Shown: positions 25,901 through 37,964 of the stretch, one piece after another
Numbering within the stretch: position 1 is the first letter of the stretch
Layout: each line of letters begins with the position of its first letter
DNA from: Omphiscola glabra
Taxonomy: Eukaryota > Mollusca > Gastropoda > Lymnaeidae
Direction: 5' to 3'
DNA length: 64,000 nucleotides
Assembly (NCBI GenBank): GCA_964017045.1
Contig: OZ024798.1
Location: 28,758,347 to 28,822,346, forward strand
Program-made: the position numbers and the translations under genes
The notes under the pieces: model-generated
Told to the model about the DNA's origin: nothing
Databases searched by the model: none
Seen by the model: only the letters and a program-made list of their open reading frames with translations

Positions 25901-28900
25901 TAGCATGAAAATTTTGTGTAGATTTGCTACATATCTAGAAAGATTGTGCTTTTTTATTTAAATATTCATGTGAAATAATTTTGACAATGAATTTAATGAA
26001 CTAATTAAAAAGCCTTTTTCCATTTTCAGCATTTTAGTGGTCTTGAAGAAGCAGTGTATAGAAATATAGATGCTTGTAAAGAATTGGCAAAAACTACCAT
26101 TTCTGCTTATGGTCCTCATGGTAATATTTTTTAAACAAATTATAATTATCATTATAGCTTTTCTAACAATACCGGTAATTACTATTTTTGACTTATCAAA
26201 TACAGCCTAGCAATTTTGAGGAATTGTGTTATCATTATTACTTTTTTTCAGGCCAAAATAAGATGGTTATCAACCATTTGGAAAAGTTGTTTGTTACTAA
26301 TGATGCAGCAACTATTCTGCGTGAGCTTGAGGTGGAACATCCTGCAGCCAAAATTCTTGTAATGGCTTCCCAGCAGCAAGAACAAGAATGCGGAGATGGT
26401 ACCAATTTTGTCTTAGGCTTTGCTGGAGCCTTACTGGAAAATGCTGAGGAGCTGTTAAGAATGGTAATGTTATTAAGAGAAGAAGACATCCCAATTAACC
26501 TCAAAGACAGTTTAGGATGCATTGATATTTTTGTTTTGCAACATTTTTTTCTTTTCTTAGTATTTATTTACCATAATAGTCATTATTAGATTTACAACAC
26601 ACAAAAGTTAAATGTTTGTTTTGTCATTAGATTTTATAGATATACATATGTGAATTTTCATAAATAATAATATTATTTGCTTTAACTCAGTGGTTTGCTT
26701 CTGCTTTTCAAGTCTTTGCTATTTTAAAATGATTGATGTTAAATAAAATTTAAAAAATTATTTTTAATGAAGATCATCTCAGCCCTTACCAAATTTTAAA
26801 AACACTTAAGTCGACTTTATGTTTACAAGTTTTACTTTTAAAAAATTACAACAAATGACATGAGATACTTATAATAAGAATGATTGTTTTTTTTAAAAAG
26901 GGTCTCTCTGTTGCTGAAGTTACTGAAGGCTATGAGATGGCTTTGAAAAAAGCGTTGGATGTTTTACCAGGTGAGTTTCTTTATGGTTTTAAAATAATTA
27001 CTTTTTTTTATGCATTATACAATACCCCTCAAACTTTTTTCTTTGTCACGGAAAAAATTATTTTGTGGATTTGCTCAAGTAAGATATAAATGATTTTTGT
27101 CCATTCCTTATTTTAGGCTTGTCATTGGGCACAGTAAAAAATATGAGAAACAAGGAAGAAGTATTTCCAGCCATTCGAACTGCTATCATGAGTAAACAGT
27201 ATGGAAATGAGGATTTCCTTGCTGATCTCATAACTAATGCTTGCAGTAAGTGTGATCATTTATCAATTTTTAAATGTTAAATTATGTTGATTTCATGTTA
27301 TTAATTAAGTTTTAATGGATAGTTACAGATTATATTTGTACAGACCTGTTTATTCTTTCTTTCTTGGCGTAGAATGTACAATTTTGAGATGTTTTTTCAA
27401 TTGTACAACAAGACGGGTCTTCAGAACTACGATATTCAGAAAAAGAGTTGAAAATATATCCAATTTTAACAAAAACAATTAAAAAGTACAATTTTGTTTG
27501 TTAGTTTTAACTTGCATTTGCATTCTGCACCCAGAAGTGAATGGATCAACAAATACAATTGGTTGGGGACCATCTATAATTGCTCTGAGAGGGCAATGGA
27601 ATGGTGATGATTTAGGAGATTTTGTTTAAACAAAAAGAAGGAAAAATGGGATGAGGGTCTATAAAATTAACATCGCCGCCACATTTTCGCAATGATAGTG
27701 ATGATTTTTCATATGCGTTTGTGTGTGGGGGGGGGGGGGTGTCTACAGAAAGTACACACAGTATTAAATATTCTACAAAATCATACTGAGTAAAAAAAAT
27801 TGCATATTTAGGTCTCAAATACTGTAAAAATATGCATTGCTTTGTGAATTATCGTCATAATGTTGCCCCGAATTTTCACAAATGAACTTGCTAGACATAC
27901 TCAGAGTACTAAGTAGTAGAGGTATTACAGTAATATTTAGTTCGCCATATGCTTTAGGCGTATTTGATTTAAAATTTGTTGGATACGCCAGTGCTTCTAA
28001 AATTTTTGTTTCCCAGCGCCTATGCCAATTTCAGGTTCTCATCAGGTACCATGTGTTCTTTTAAAACAGCTTTTACTTTTAAAAAAATATCTCAAGTTAC
28101 TTGGAAGTTTTATGTTTTAAATAACACCTTAATTTGTTAATTAAATCTTATTTAAATAAAATTTATTTTATGCTGAGCTGACTTTGAGTTTGAACCACGT
28201 TAAATTTCGCCAGTAACTTTATTTTTACAAGTGACAGACTGTGATAATGGGATCTGCAGTTAAACAAAGTGACTGCAGATAGAAATATAAATGTCAGTCA
28301 TGTACTTTTTGATGTTACCTTGATGTCTGCATAACGCTATCCCACTAAACATGCATTATAAACATATACAAATAGTTCTTAATATTTTCTTTGCAGTATC
28401 TATTCTTCCAGAGAAACTAAGCTTTAGTGTTGATAATATTAGAGTATGCAAAATTTCAGTAAGTATTGTTTGAATCAAGCATTAATTTATTTGGAGCTTG
28501 TTAGATGGTCTTATTTTAATCATCTTCTGCACATAATTAATCTTATTAAGCTTTTTTTAACAAGAGTGACCTTTGGTTATCAAGATGTAAATGTAGATCT
28601 TCATACTGTCCATTTTTGTTTTCTTCTCTAATTTTCATGATTCGTCACATGGATTTTCCTGTTTACCAGATGCTAGGACCATACAGTTTTTTTTATGCAT
28701 TTAACCAACTCCTGTCTATAAACTCGCTTTTGACCCACTAAAATTCCCTGTCCCTATTGCATCATTATGCCTTTTCAGGGTCGATAAGCAATCGAACTCC
28801 CATAGACTGCTAATATTTAATGTTATGCTCAAAAGAACATTGTTCTTGTTTTATTATTGCTACGATCATTAGAAGTTCAGCTTTGTGAAATTTACTAGCA

Positions 28901-31900
28901 TGCATAGATGATGAGACTATTGAACAGATCGTTGTAAAATATATTGATATTAATGCAGTGAGTGAATTCACTAGCAACAGTGACAATTGTTATGGCAGTA
29001 AACTTTATGACAATTTTCTGCTATAGGGCTTCATGTAATATAATTTAAATGTTTAAAATTTTAATTGAATTTATTTGGTTTCGTTTTCACATTCATGCTT
29101 TATTTCTTTTAAAACTTTGACTTACCATTGTTGTGTATTGCATTTCTACTTTTCATAATGTAGTTATATCTCTTAGGAAATTATACTGGTTAGATCAAAA
29201 GTAGTTTAAAGCCCCTTTTTTTAAATTTGTGTTTGCCCAGGTGTAAAAAAAAAACAAATTACCATTACTTTGAAGTCTCCTTCTATATGTTAAAAAAGTG
29301 TACTGTACAAATCTAGTTTCTATTTGCCCCTATTGCCTTTGTTAGCTAGGACTTAATTGTAATAGGTTATATAATATTTACTTAAGTTAAAATTTTTATA
29401 AGATTTATTTTTTAAATATTCGTTTTAGGGTTCTGGAATATTACAAAGCTCTGTTGTTCAAGGTATGGTTTTTAAACGTCAAGTGGAAGGGGATGTAACA
29501 AAAACAGAGAAATCCAAAATTGCTGTATTTTCTTGTCCACTTGATGCTATGCAGACAGAAACTAAGGTATGTGTCAGATTTTTTTGTTGCTCCTATTTTA
29601 GTTTTAAGGGGGGGGGGGGGGTGCCTGCAAAGAAACAATAGGATTTATAAAGAATGCTGAGAACTTATAGATAAAATGCTCTGTGCTGCAAATATTTAAT
29701 GAAACGAGTAGTGAGGCTACCAAAATTTGTAGAAAGAAAAAAACGTGATTGGCAAAAGTGATGAACAGTAAAGAAACAAGAGTTGGGTAAAGAATGAGAT
29801 GTAAAGGGAATGTATCTAAAGGCAAAGCAGGAAAATAACAGTTAACAAGCAAGATCACATATGTGAAAGTATAGACGAAGAACTGATCACATAAAGCCGT
29901 AGGCTAAAGAGAGATAGAAACAACACTTTGAAGGGATGCTTAATGGCTCAAATGGAGGTGCCAATGAGGATTACAAACTACCACAAGGATGGCACATCCA
30001 TTCTAACTCTGAATAAAATAAAAGATGTGATCTTGACCATGAAAAATAATTAAGCCCTAAGAATAGACCTTATCACTGCAGAACCTACAAAGCTAAGTAA
30101 ATACAAACTGCAGTGCCACTGGTGAGGATTTTTTTAAACCATACATGCTACAATTTCATCTTTGTTGTTTTAATTTTGTTTTCTTTCAGGGAACAGTGTT
30201 GATTAAAAATGCTGAGGAACTTTTGAGCTTCAGCAAGGGAGAAGAAAATTTAATGGAGGAGGTATAAATATACTATCTTCTTGTTGCTGAATTAATAGAA
30301 CATTCTTACTTTGTTTGAGTGTGCTAATTTAAAAATAGAAAAGATTCATTTAATTTAAGTTTTCATTAAAAAATTAGCAAGGAGTTAATTGTATGCTATG
30401 CTTTTTGCATAAAAGATTTATTCTTTAAGGTAAAAATTTAATAGATGGCATATTTATATGTATTTATTGTAATAAATTGCTATACTTGTACAGCAAATAA
30501 AAGAAATAGCAGATACGGGAGTCAAAGTTATTGTGACAGGTGGCAAAGTTGGAGATCTCGCGCTGCACTATGCAAACAAGTACAAACTTATGATTGTCAG
30601 ACTTCTGTCGAAGTGGGATTTACGTCGACTTTGCCAATCTATAGGAGCAACAGCGCTTCCTAAAATTGTAAGCTCTTATATTTATTAGCATAAGTTAATT
30701 TTCCCTTAAAAAATTATTTTCTGTATAATACATAGTATGAATAGCAATAATTAGCCTCAATTGAACAATTGATGGAAATGAAAGTGCCCTAGGAATGTTT
30801 CATTGAAAATAGATTATCACAAGCTTCATGGCATCTTTTTATGCAGTATTCTAAACTTAATCATGGCTATGTTCTTGTGAAATCAGAAGCATAGACTGCA
30901 GGCAGTGCTTATTTTCATCTCCTCCATTTATGATAAAGATTGAGATTTTAAAAATTATTTTTGATTTCTATGTTGGGTTTATGTTTTATGTTTATTCAGA
31001 AAGTCTGCATCATTTAGATACTATAAGTAATTTAATTGAATTCCTAGACTGCTCCAACCACAGAGGAATGTGGTTACTGTGATCAAGTTTATGTTGATGA
31101 AATTGGTGACACACCAGTCATTGTTTTCAAACAGGGTGAGAGTGAAATTTTATAATTATTTTAAAAGCATGACCGGTACCTGTTAAGTTTATATAGCACA
31201 TTCGCATCTAATTTTATTTTTATTATATTCCCATTATATGTTAGTCAGACTGTTGTTTTAAAATTGCTGTCATTTTATTTTATAATAGTTTTTATATTTT
31301 ACTGTGTTTGCCAAAAATTCGCTCATGACAGATAAGAAAGAAAGCCCCATTGCAACAATTGTTATTAGGGGGTCTACTGATAACATAATGGATGACATCG
31401 AAAGAGCTATTGATGATGGTGTCAACACATTTAAAGCCCTAACCAAGGTAAGTAATATGAATATTTAACATTCTGTGCTTTGGGTACATAAATCCATTAA
31501 ACTACGGTTATATTGTTTTGCTCTACTGTGTGCACCCCAGTTTCAAATCTTGTTTTGACATGCTTTATGGCTGAAAATCATTAATAAATAATAAGGAATT
31601 GTAAATAGTGTTAATACATTAAAAATTTAAACTGTTTTTAAATAGATAAATTTAAATAATGGAAAAAATTTAACTTATTTCATTATTTTAAAAAGCTTTT
31701 GGCTTAAGTTTGAAACAAATATTGTGTTCTACAGGATAGTAGACTAGTTCCAGGAGCTGGAGCAGTTGAAATTGAATTGGCTAGACAGATTTCCACATTT
31801 GGAGAGGTAACATACAAGTGTCATTTTTTATTTTAATTCACACATTTGTTTATTTCAGTTAAAATATCTCCAGCTAGTGTTTTAGTTTCATGAATGATAC

Positions 31901-33350
31901 GCATTGTTTGGTTTTTTTTTTTTAAATTATTGTTATTGTGTGTGAATTAAGACATTCATTTTATGTTTCCGATTTACACATTTCTTTAAGCAGTAGTCAA
32001 CTATTGTCTGGCAAAATTCCTATTCCCATAGGCTTCAATTTAAAATACTAATTTTTAGCATGTTCTCTTGTAAGCACAGTTTAACATTTGAAGAGGTGGA
32101 GAAAGCCTCTTGAACGTCAATTATTTGTTTTAAACTATTTTAGAGTCTTCCTGGATTGGAGCAGTATTCTGTGAAAAAGTTTGCTGAGTCATTGGAGATA
32201 GTGCCCAAAGCTCTTGCAAAGAATGCTGGTGTTAAGGTACCGTAACTCACTTTAATGCCATTTAAATTGCCGTATCTCACTTTAATGCCTTTTTTTTCAA
32301 GATTTTAAATTGTTACTTTATAACTAGTTTTTTTTCAAGATACTATCATTTTAAGTTCAAACCTAATGGTTCCATGTATGTTAGAGGTCAGTCGCATACT
32401 CACATCTTTAATTTATATTTTCAATTTTAATATTATTTATTGAGCGTCTTTTTTTTTTTACGTGTGATTTGGTACATCTGTTTTTAAACTGTTTTAAGTT
32501 ATTATTTTCCCCAATTTAAGGCCACAGAGGTTTTGAGCAAACTTTATGCAGCACATCATGAGAAGAGGGTAAATACAGGTGTGGATATTGAGGTAATTCT
32601 TTTTAAAATTTAACATATGTATCATAAAATTTTAAAAACCTTTTCTTTGCATGATTTATAAAGAATATTTAAAGAATTCTGCTGTCATGGAAAATAAAAA
32701 AACTAAGATGTCAATACTGATTTGTCACAGGCTGAAGGAGCAGCTGTGTTGGATTCTGCTGAAGCCAAAATCTTTGATCTGCTAATCACCAAATTCTGGG
32801 GCCTTAGGTTTGCCACAGCAGCTGCTTGTACAGTCCTTAGAGTTGATCAGGTAATGCCATATTCAATTTTTAAAATAAGTACTTTCCTTGGGTTTATCAG
32901 ATAGTGTCAAGGTTTTTCTTGTAAAATAACTGTTACTCACTTCATTTACACTGTGGGTCTGCTATGGAAATGTATAATAGCCATCTTTTTAATTCTTGAT
33001 GTTTTGTTTTTTTCTATACATATTTGTAATTATTAATTTTATAAATAATGTGTGTTAATAGCTGTTAGTGGGTATTAAACATTTTTGAGGCATTATTTTA
33101 ATTATAAGATAACAATGGGGGTGCATTCAATTAATACAAAGTTATAAGTTTTCATCAAAAAATTTAAGGGGCTTGATATTAATCAGCTTAAATAGCATAA
33201 CAATATTGTTATTATTTTTCCATGGATGGTCCAAATGATTATATTTTGCTGCTTAGCATCACACTGTTTTCATTAATCCAACAGATAATCATGGCAAAGA
33301 AGGCAGGAGGACCTAAAGCCAAACAGAACAAGGACTGGGATGAAGACTAA
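19968..33350 (+). CDS. CCT8: T-complex protein 1 subunit theta (CCT8), complete, 16 exons
   Basis: Exons: 19968-20027, 26030-26120, 26252-26463, 26901-26970, 27117-27245, 28397-28458, 29429-29566, 30190-30261, 30494-30667, 31048-31135, 31332-31447, 31735-31806, 32144-32236, 32521-32592, 32731-32850, 33285-33350. They sum to 1635 nt, 544 codons plus TAA, close to the usual 548. All phases match across GT-AG introns. Start MALHVPRAPGFAQMM is the theta signature. Group II chaperonin motifs: NKMVINHLEKLFVTNDAATI, the nucleotide-binding GDGTNFV, SKWDLRRLCQSIGATALPK, IVIRGSTDNIMDDIERAIDD, and RLVPGAGAVEIELA, then TVLRVDQIIMAKKAGGPK at the C-terminus. Role: one of eight paralogous subunits of the cytosolic ATP-driven folding ring that folds actin and tubulin. 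Intron 1 (6 kb) carries nested transposons; the exons look intact. Confidence 0.97.
20767..22503. mobile_element. Putative DNA transposon bounded by inverted ~50-bp ends
   Basis: The left part (about 20770-20825: GTTATTCGCACGG, GGCCGTGA, ATAACGCCGAGCATTATCC) reappears reverse-complemented at about 22445-22500 (GTGCGGATAACGCTCGGCAT, GGCCGTGCGGATAACGC). Both outer flanks contain TTTTAATAA, which would fit a TTAA target site. More copies of the GATAACGCY-GGCATTATT motif sit internally near 20850-20930. A hAT element (21589-22261) appears nested inside. Superfamily not assigned. Confidence 0.45.
21589..22261 (-). mobile_element. hAT element remnant with transposase C-terminus
   Basis: Ends CATGGGCGCCCG and CGAGCGCCCATG are inverted; the flanks CCTGTAGG (21581-21588) and CCTCTAGG (22262-22269) form an 8-bp target duplication with one mismatch. 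On the minus strand two overlapping frames encode the hAT dimerisation region: FYPAVRYALLVLLTLKATTC then TVERSFSTLRRVK, and CKTWLRSTMSDEPLSGLCML after a frameshift. The T-C-T-x-E-R-S-F-S motif is typical of the 52-kDa-repressor/TTF-zinc-finger hAT group. Only this C-terminal part remains, so it is inactive. Confidence 0.85.
22602..23504. mobile_element. piggyBac-like non-autonomous element with nested SINE
   Basis: Flanked by TTAA on both sides (22598-22601 and 23505-23508). Ends are CCCTTCCAGTACC and, inverted, CCCTTCTGGTACC, matching at 11 of 13 positions. TTAA targets with CCC-initial ends are the hallmark of piggyBac. No transposase is present. GTATCTAAT(A/G)TAAA and ACAAAAATGAGGATA repeat internally at about 22727 and 22937. 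The SINE at 23145-23436 interrupts it, leaving about 600 bp of element. GGGGAATAGTTGAATTTTAT at 22795 also occurs near 51695, hinting at another copy. Confidence 0.8.
23145..23436 (+). mobile_element. SINE, tRNA-derived, complete copy with target duplication
   Basis: The head carries an A box (TGGCAGAGTGG, as in Ser/Leu tRNAs) and a B box (GAGTTCAATCC), followed by the body with GGGACTCGTTAACCTTGGAC and the end ACTCCAATCAATCAATC, a CAAT-repeat tail. AATAGTTT flanks both sides (23137-23144, 23437-23444). This is the cleanest copy of the family here and has only one 39-bp core unit. Confidence 0.9.
24188..25767. mobile_element. DNA transposon remnant, CAGACCTGTT ends
   Basis: Begins CAGACCTGTTACTGTTTAC and ends GTAAACAGGTCTG, so the outer 10 bp are inverted. 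The subterminal TGTACGATTTT motif also recurs at both ends. The target duplication is unclear. It contains a C25 run and a G12 run and no intact frame. A related piece lies in CCT8 intron 5 from about 27339. Confidence 0.6.
24314..24338. repeat. Homopolymer C25
   Basis: Twenty-five consecutive C, the longest of at least eleven G/C runs of ten or more in this AT-rich window. Its true length is uncertain because such tracts are prone to sequencing error. Confidence 0.9.
27339..28060. mobile_element. Partial copy of the CAGACCTGTT element in CCT8 intron 5
   Basis: Starts CAGACCTGTTTATTC and shares ordered blocks with 24188-25767 (TACAATTTTGA, CAATTGTAC, AAACTACGAT-like, and CACAAATGAACT.GCTAG near 27878 against 25180). 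No right terminus was found. Confidence 0.55.
29930..30125 (+). mobile_element. Short reverse transcriptase relic in CCT8 intron 7
   Basis: One frame reads KIKDVILTMKNN, stop, ALRIDLITAEPTKLSKYKLQ. This resembles the KNNKAPGxDxITAEMLK block just before the palm domain in non-LTR reverse transcriptases. Short and decayed; no ends found. Confidence 0.5.
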
Positions 33351-33806
33351 AAAGAATTAGGTTTTAATGTTCTAAATTGTGATTACTCAAGCCAATTTAT
33401 TTCTGTTTATTTTTATAGTTAAGTAGATTGTTCCTATGTGTATTTTCTCCAGTTCAATGACCTTGTATGCAAATTGAAATTTTACAGTCACCTTTAAGAA
33501 TTACAAAATCTGCACTGATGAGTCACTGAGAAAGTTACTTCAGTTTTGTTGATTCTAATCATGCAGGATCATTGTTGTAGAGACATCAAAATGGGGTTTC
33601 AGGGGGCTTTAAGAGCTTGCATACTGTTTGGCTAAGCTAAATGTGTCCTTTGTGTTTTCTTCCATGGTACAATCGCTGGTTTTTTGAAGTGTGCCGTTTA
33701 TTTGTGGATGTATATACCTCCAGCTCATTATGGTTAAATGCATCATTTTGGTAAATGCATCATGTTGGCATGACTCACTTTCATATATTTTTTAAAAACA
33801 TTTCTC

Positions 33807-33812
33807 AATAAA
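33807..33812 (+). terminator. Probable CCT8 polyadenylation signal
   Basis: AATAAA lies 457 bp after the CCT8 stop codon and is followed within 15 bp by an A/T-rich run. It is the clearest canonical hexamer downstream of the gene. Not confirmed by transcript ends. Confidence 0.55.
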
Positions 33813-35128
33813 TTATTTTTAAAAAAATACATTTCTTAGTGTTTGTTAACTATGTGGGGAAAAATGCTAGTACATAGATTCAAAATTGGAGAGAGGGGGT
33901 GGTGCTTTTGTAGTTACATTTTGATTGCATGTGAATGCAGTACCAGAAGTATTAGACAATTAGTTGTGATTTGGCTTGATGAAAAGTACTACAATGGCAT
34001 TGTTTGAGCAATGGAGAGAATGAGAAAGACAATTCTTCTCAACAAGTAAGGCTGAGTCATTTATAATTGTAAGCTAAAAGGATATTTTTTTTTAGTACTA
34101 TTTACAATGTTATTCACTCACAATCACCAATACAATGATATCCCTCATTTGAAACCAAAGTTATAATAATAAGAGGAAACAAAAGTGCAATCATATTTAT
34201 TTTTAGACCTCAGAGGGAAATTATTTTTAATCAGAACAAGACCCTTGATTATAACCTACAGATGGTTGCTCCCTTCTCACCAAAGGTGCTGTCAACGGTC
34301 ATTTTTAATTTAAATTTTAATAGTTCTTATACTATAAGCTACTGGTATGGCATTTAAGGGAAGGCACCAGACACCAACGGTGCGTTCATTGTGTTCTGTC
34401 ACATTGGATTGAAAGTGGAAATACAATTTTGTAAAGAGTCGAGCCCCCAAGGGTGACGTGGTGCACCATTGGGCTCTCAGCACCCACATTGTAGAAAACC
34501 CATGACACGGACTTGCTGTGACGTCATAAATGTCTTTAAATGATTTTTTGTTTGTTTATTGATGGGTCTGGCATGTAAAGATGAAATCTCATTTGTAACC
34601 TGTAGTCCAACAGTATGCCGAAAGGAGGGGGTAAATGTGACTTTCTGGTACCGGCACGTAACATATGGATGGTCCTTTAAATACTGGATCTATACATACA
34701 GTGTTTACTTTTCCCTATTGAGTGGAATGCATTTCTCATGTTCTAGATAATTCCTGAATTGTATTAGTATAACTCGGATCCTACGGGTGTCATCTCAAAA
34801 TAGCCTGTACCGGACCAAAAACTGCACCCCACTCCTAATTTATAGGACGTTTCTAAACGCGTCAACAGTCGAGTTTCCATGACGCGAGCCCACATCACTA
34901 CTGGCACTGGCTACACAGCTAGCCAAAATATTACTTGAAGTTATATTATAAATTAGGAACTTTTAGTGATTTGAAAATGTATTTGATTTTAGAAACGGGA
35001 CATTTAGGCGTCCCGAGAGACTTTTTCGGGACACCGGGTACGATCGTGACGTTTGGTCGCCCTAGTGTAGACTGCAGTCAAGATAGTAATATTTATTACG
35101 AAACCCTGGGTAAACTGTGTTAACACTA
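33813..35128. other. No gene seen: CCT8 3' flank
   Basis: Intergenic between CCT8 and the broken receptor-like gene. The short open frames show no recognisable domain, and no transmembrane domain for the neighbouring pseudogene was found here. Confidence 0.5.
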
Positions 35129-37023
35129 CTACTCACGAACGATGGCAGGAAAGAATTTGAACATATAGGATCCACAAACACAAATGAACATAAAGCTGAA
35201 CTGTTTTGCCCTGTACACATCATAGGTTGTCGTCAATGTGGCGCTGGCGCAGCCGTTTGCCCAAAGACGAGAACGGTCTAGAAGAGTCTCCATTGTGGAT
35301 ATGTTGTTTGCAGTCAATGTTCCAAGATCAAGATATTCGGGATTTGTCACGTGAACGCACAGCGGGCGAGATGAATGCATTATTCTTTCTTCAAAATAAT
35401 TAAAAATAAATGAATAACATACGAACGAGTATTTATCTGCGGGAGCGTTTTCAGAACGATTGTTGAATTCGTTCACCTGCTAAAGTGTAGAGAACAAACT
35501 ACACGAAGATATATTTGAACAGTGTGAGTGTGAGAATGAATTCTGCTCTGGTGTGTGTAAATGTCCCCGTCTGGTCGTCTGAAAGACTAGAGCGATGGCA
35601 GCCAAATCATTGCCAATGTCTAAAGTGAAGTTTTTGCTTATACCGGAGTTTCTAAGGCCTAACGGATCAGTTAGATTCATTTTGTCCACATACAGTGTTA
35701 CTCCGACTGTGTAGATAGTTAAATTTAACAGAGTATCGAACTGAGCCGTTGTTGAGAGTTTTATATTCTCGAATGTATATTGGGCGGGACGATTACGTAA
35801 AAGTCACAAGAAAAACTCAGGGAGGTAATCGCTTTCTTTTTGAGACAGTGGCACACCATTGTCAGAAATGGATACTTCCGAAGCAAACAATTTCTTACAC
35901 AACCCGTCTGATCCGATAATGAAGCCCTCGTTACTTTTGATTTGTAAATAAGCTGAGCGCGATGACAGTGCTAAGATAACAGATAGTCCATAGTGGTGCC
36001 TGATTAGCTTAGACTCCGTGACGGAATGGGGTGGAATTTGGCCTATTCCCACGTTACAAATAACGCAGTATTTGTTCTAATAAGAACTTGAGTTGTTTGT
36101 CTTGGGCGTAGGAATGAAATGATTCGCATTTATTTTGGAACCTCGAATCACTGGAGTTTTTACAAGAGCTCCTCGCGGTCGGTATACTGTATACCGTATA
36201 CATAATGGTAACTGTGTCTCATTTAATACACGTGGCGGGGTATATCATGCCGGCTTAGGCATAAGAGCTGTAGACAACCCCATACGACTGAGTGGTTCAA
36301 CAAACCAAACGATGTTAAGATCAACATACCACGGGATGGCCACAGAATGGTTTACGGCGTTGCAGGAAAATACGTCATGGCTGATGTAGACAAACCCCAT
36401 TGTTATGTCGGAGATGATACCGTTGTTAATTATCTGAAAGGTACGGGTTTCAGATCTGTTCCCTCTAATGAGGTGGTCTGCACTACGGCGGATCATCCTT
36501 CCGCTCTTCGGATATTTTCGGGAAGCGTCGCTGTATTTTGACTTTGGCCTGGAACACGACGTTACAATGAGGAATCCATTTACAGAGCACATACAACTGA
36601 CATTAAGCATATGTCCATAAAGAGATTTTGTTTTTTTTGGATGATGTGGGGAAATTCTTGTTCCATATCCTCGCAACAGTTTTTGTAAATACAACTTTTG
36701 AGATCACACGTGCACGGAAGCAGCTGAATCTGGCCACACTTCCCCCGACAACTGTCCAATCAATTTTGATCAAACATTCTGATCGTGTTAACTGAATATG
36801 ATCGAGTGCCCTTTAAAATTTCTGGGTCAGCTTCAACACTGGAAGCACTATTCAAGACTTTTATTTCTTGCTCTTGATTCGAGATTAGGTCTAAGTCTTC
36901 CAACAAATCGCTTCCAACCAATGACAAACTTTCTCTAGTTCGTTGAGATGTCTCATTTGATTTCACCATCGTAACAAATGTGACGACTAGATATGAGAAA
37001 ACCCAGAGTTTAACGACTTGCAT
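35129..37023 (-). pseudogene. Broken gene: signal peptide, somatomedin-B-like module, receptor-like ectodomain
   Basis: Reads leftward from ATG at 37023. The first frame starts with a likely signal peptide (MQVVKLWVFSYLVVTFVTMV) and ends at a TGA near 36760. A cysteine-rich stretch follows in a second frame at about 36750-36660 (CGQIQLLPCTCDLKSC then NCCEDMEQEF); its spacing fits a somatomedin-B module. From 36694 a third frame runs to 35129 with stops at 36245-36247, 36077-36079, 35804-35806 and 35480-35482. That frame includes NGFLIVTSCSR and NKYCVICN, which resemble ectodomains of orphan receptors expanded in gastropods (recalled, not searched). The stop before NKYCVICN is TAG and could be a decayed TGG. 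No seven-helix domain is seen to the left. Two frame changes and at least four stops suggest a pseudogene; unrecognised introns are the alternative. Confidence 0.5.
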
Positions 37024-37419
37024 TTTAAATTGAACGTATTTACAATTATTTAGATGTCCTTCTTTGGTTTTTCACACGAATTATCACAGATGCACTCATC
37101 TAATTTAAAATACGTTTTGTTATAAAACTGGAAAGAACCTGAAATATTTCAATTTCCTCCTTCGGTTTGGTGGCAGGCTGACAATTTTGACATACTAATA
37201 CTTAGCTCGGTCAATCTTATATAGGCCTAAACTAGATTTGATACCTTACATTCAGTTTGCAGTTAAAATGTCACAATTTAATAAGTATACATTACCGTAT
37301 ACAATAGAACATATTAGTTGTAACAAAATAGATATGTACAGCCTAGCCAGGCCTATACATTTCAACTACGTCGTGGCAAAAGTGCTACCCGAGCAGTTAA
37401 AAGTGCTTTTTTAAAAAAA

Positions 37420-37602
37420 CAGTGGTTCTCAACCTTCCTAATGTCGCGACCCTTTACTTTAATACAGTTCCTCGTGTTGTGGTGACCCCCAACCATAAAA
37501 TTATTTTCGTTGCTGTTTCATAAATATGTGTTTTCGGATGGTGTTAGGCGACCCCTGTGTTCGACCCCTAAAGGGGTCGCGACCGCTGGTGGAGAACCGC
37601 TG
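37420..37602. mobile_element. SPIN-like hAT short element, copy 1
   Basis: CAGTGGTTCTCAACCTTCCT at the left and GGTGGAGAACCGCTG at the right, with GCGACCCTTTA, GGTGACCCCCAACCATAAAA, TATGTGTTTTCGGATGGTGT and GGGGTCGCGACC inside. This matches from memory the ends of the SPIN/OposCharlie hAT group. Flanking octamers (TAAAAAAA, TTATAGAA) agree only partly. Confidence 0.75.
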
Positions 37603-37629
37603 TTATAGAAACTAACGTGTTGCTTGTCG

Positions 37630-37814
37630 CAGAGGCGTAGCGAAGGGCGGCATGGGGCAGATGTCCCCGGGCGCCAGATAATTAGGGGCGCTAAAATGTG
37701 CTTTGATATTATTTTATTGATGAAAATAATGGGTTTGAGGGTTGAAAAAAGACAAAAGGGGCGCTTTAAAATGAATCTCGTCCCCGGGCGCCAAACACTC
37801 TAGATACGCCTCTT
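37630..37814 (-). mobile_element. CAGAGGCGTAGC short element, copy 1
   Basis: Ends CAGAGGCGTAGC and ATACGCCTCT are inverted. The body (GGGCGCTTTAAAATGAATCT, CCCCGGGCGCCAAACACTCT) is the reverse complement of the copies at 40293 and 45473. Non-coding. Target duplication not clear. Confidence 0.7.
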
Positions 37815-37964
37815 CCGGATACGTCCAGCTTGTTGGGTATAGGTGTTTATCCTGATTAAAATGTGAGAAGGCTGGTTTGAAATAGCAGCCGTTAATCATA
37901 ATACTTTGAATTTTAAAGTTAATAATGAAACGGATCCTCTTGCCTAGATTTATTATATTAGAGC

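Noticed and set aside
26238..26522. Minus-strand frames over CCT8 exon 3
   Set aside because: Shadows of the conserved CCT8 coding strand.
36135..36541. Plus-strand frames opposite the broken receptor-like gene
   Set aside because: The minus strand carries the signal peptide and cysteine pattern; the plus frames are antisense shadows.
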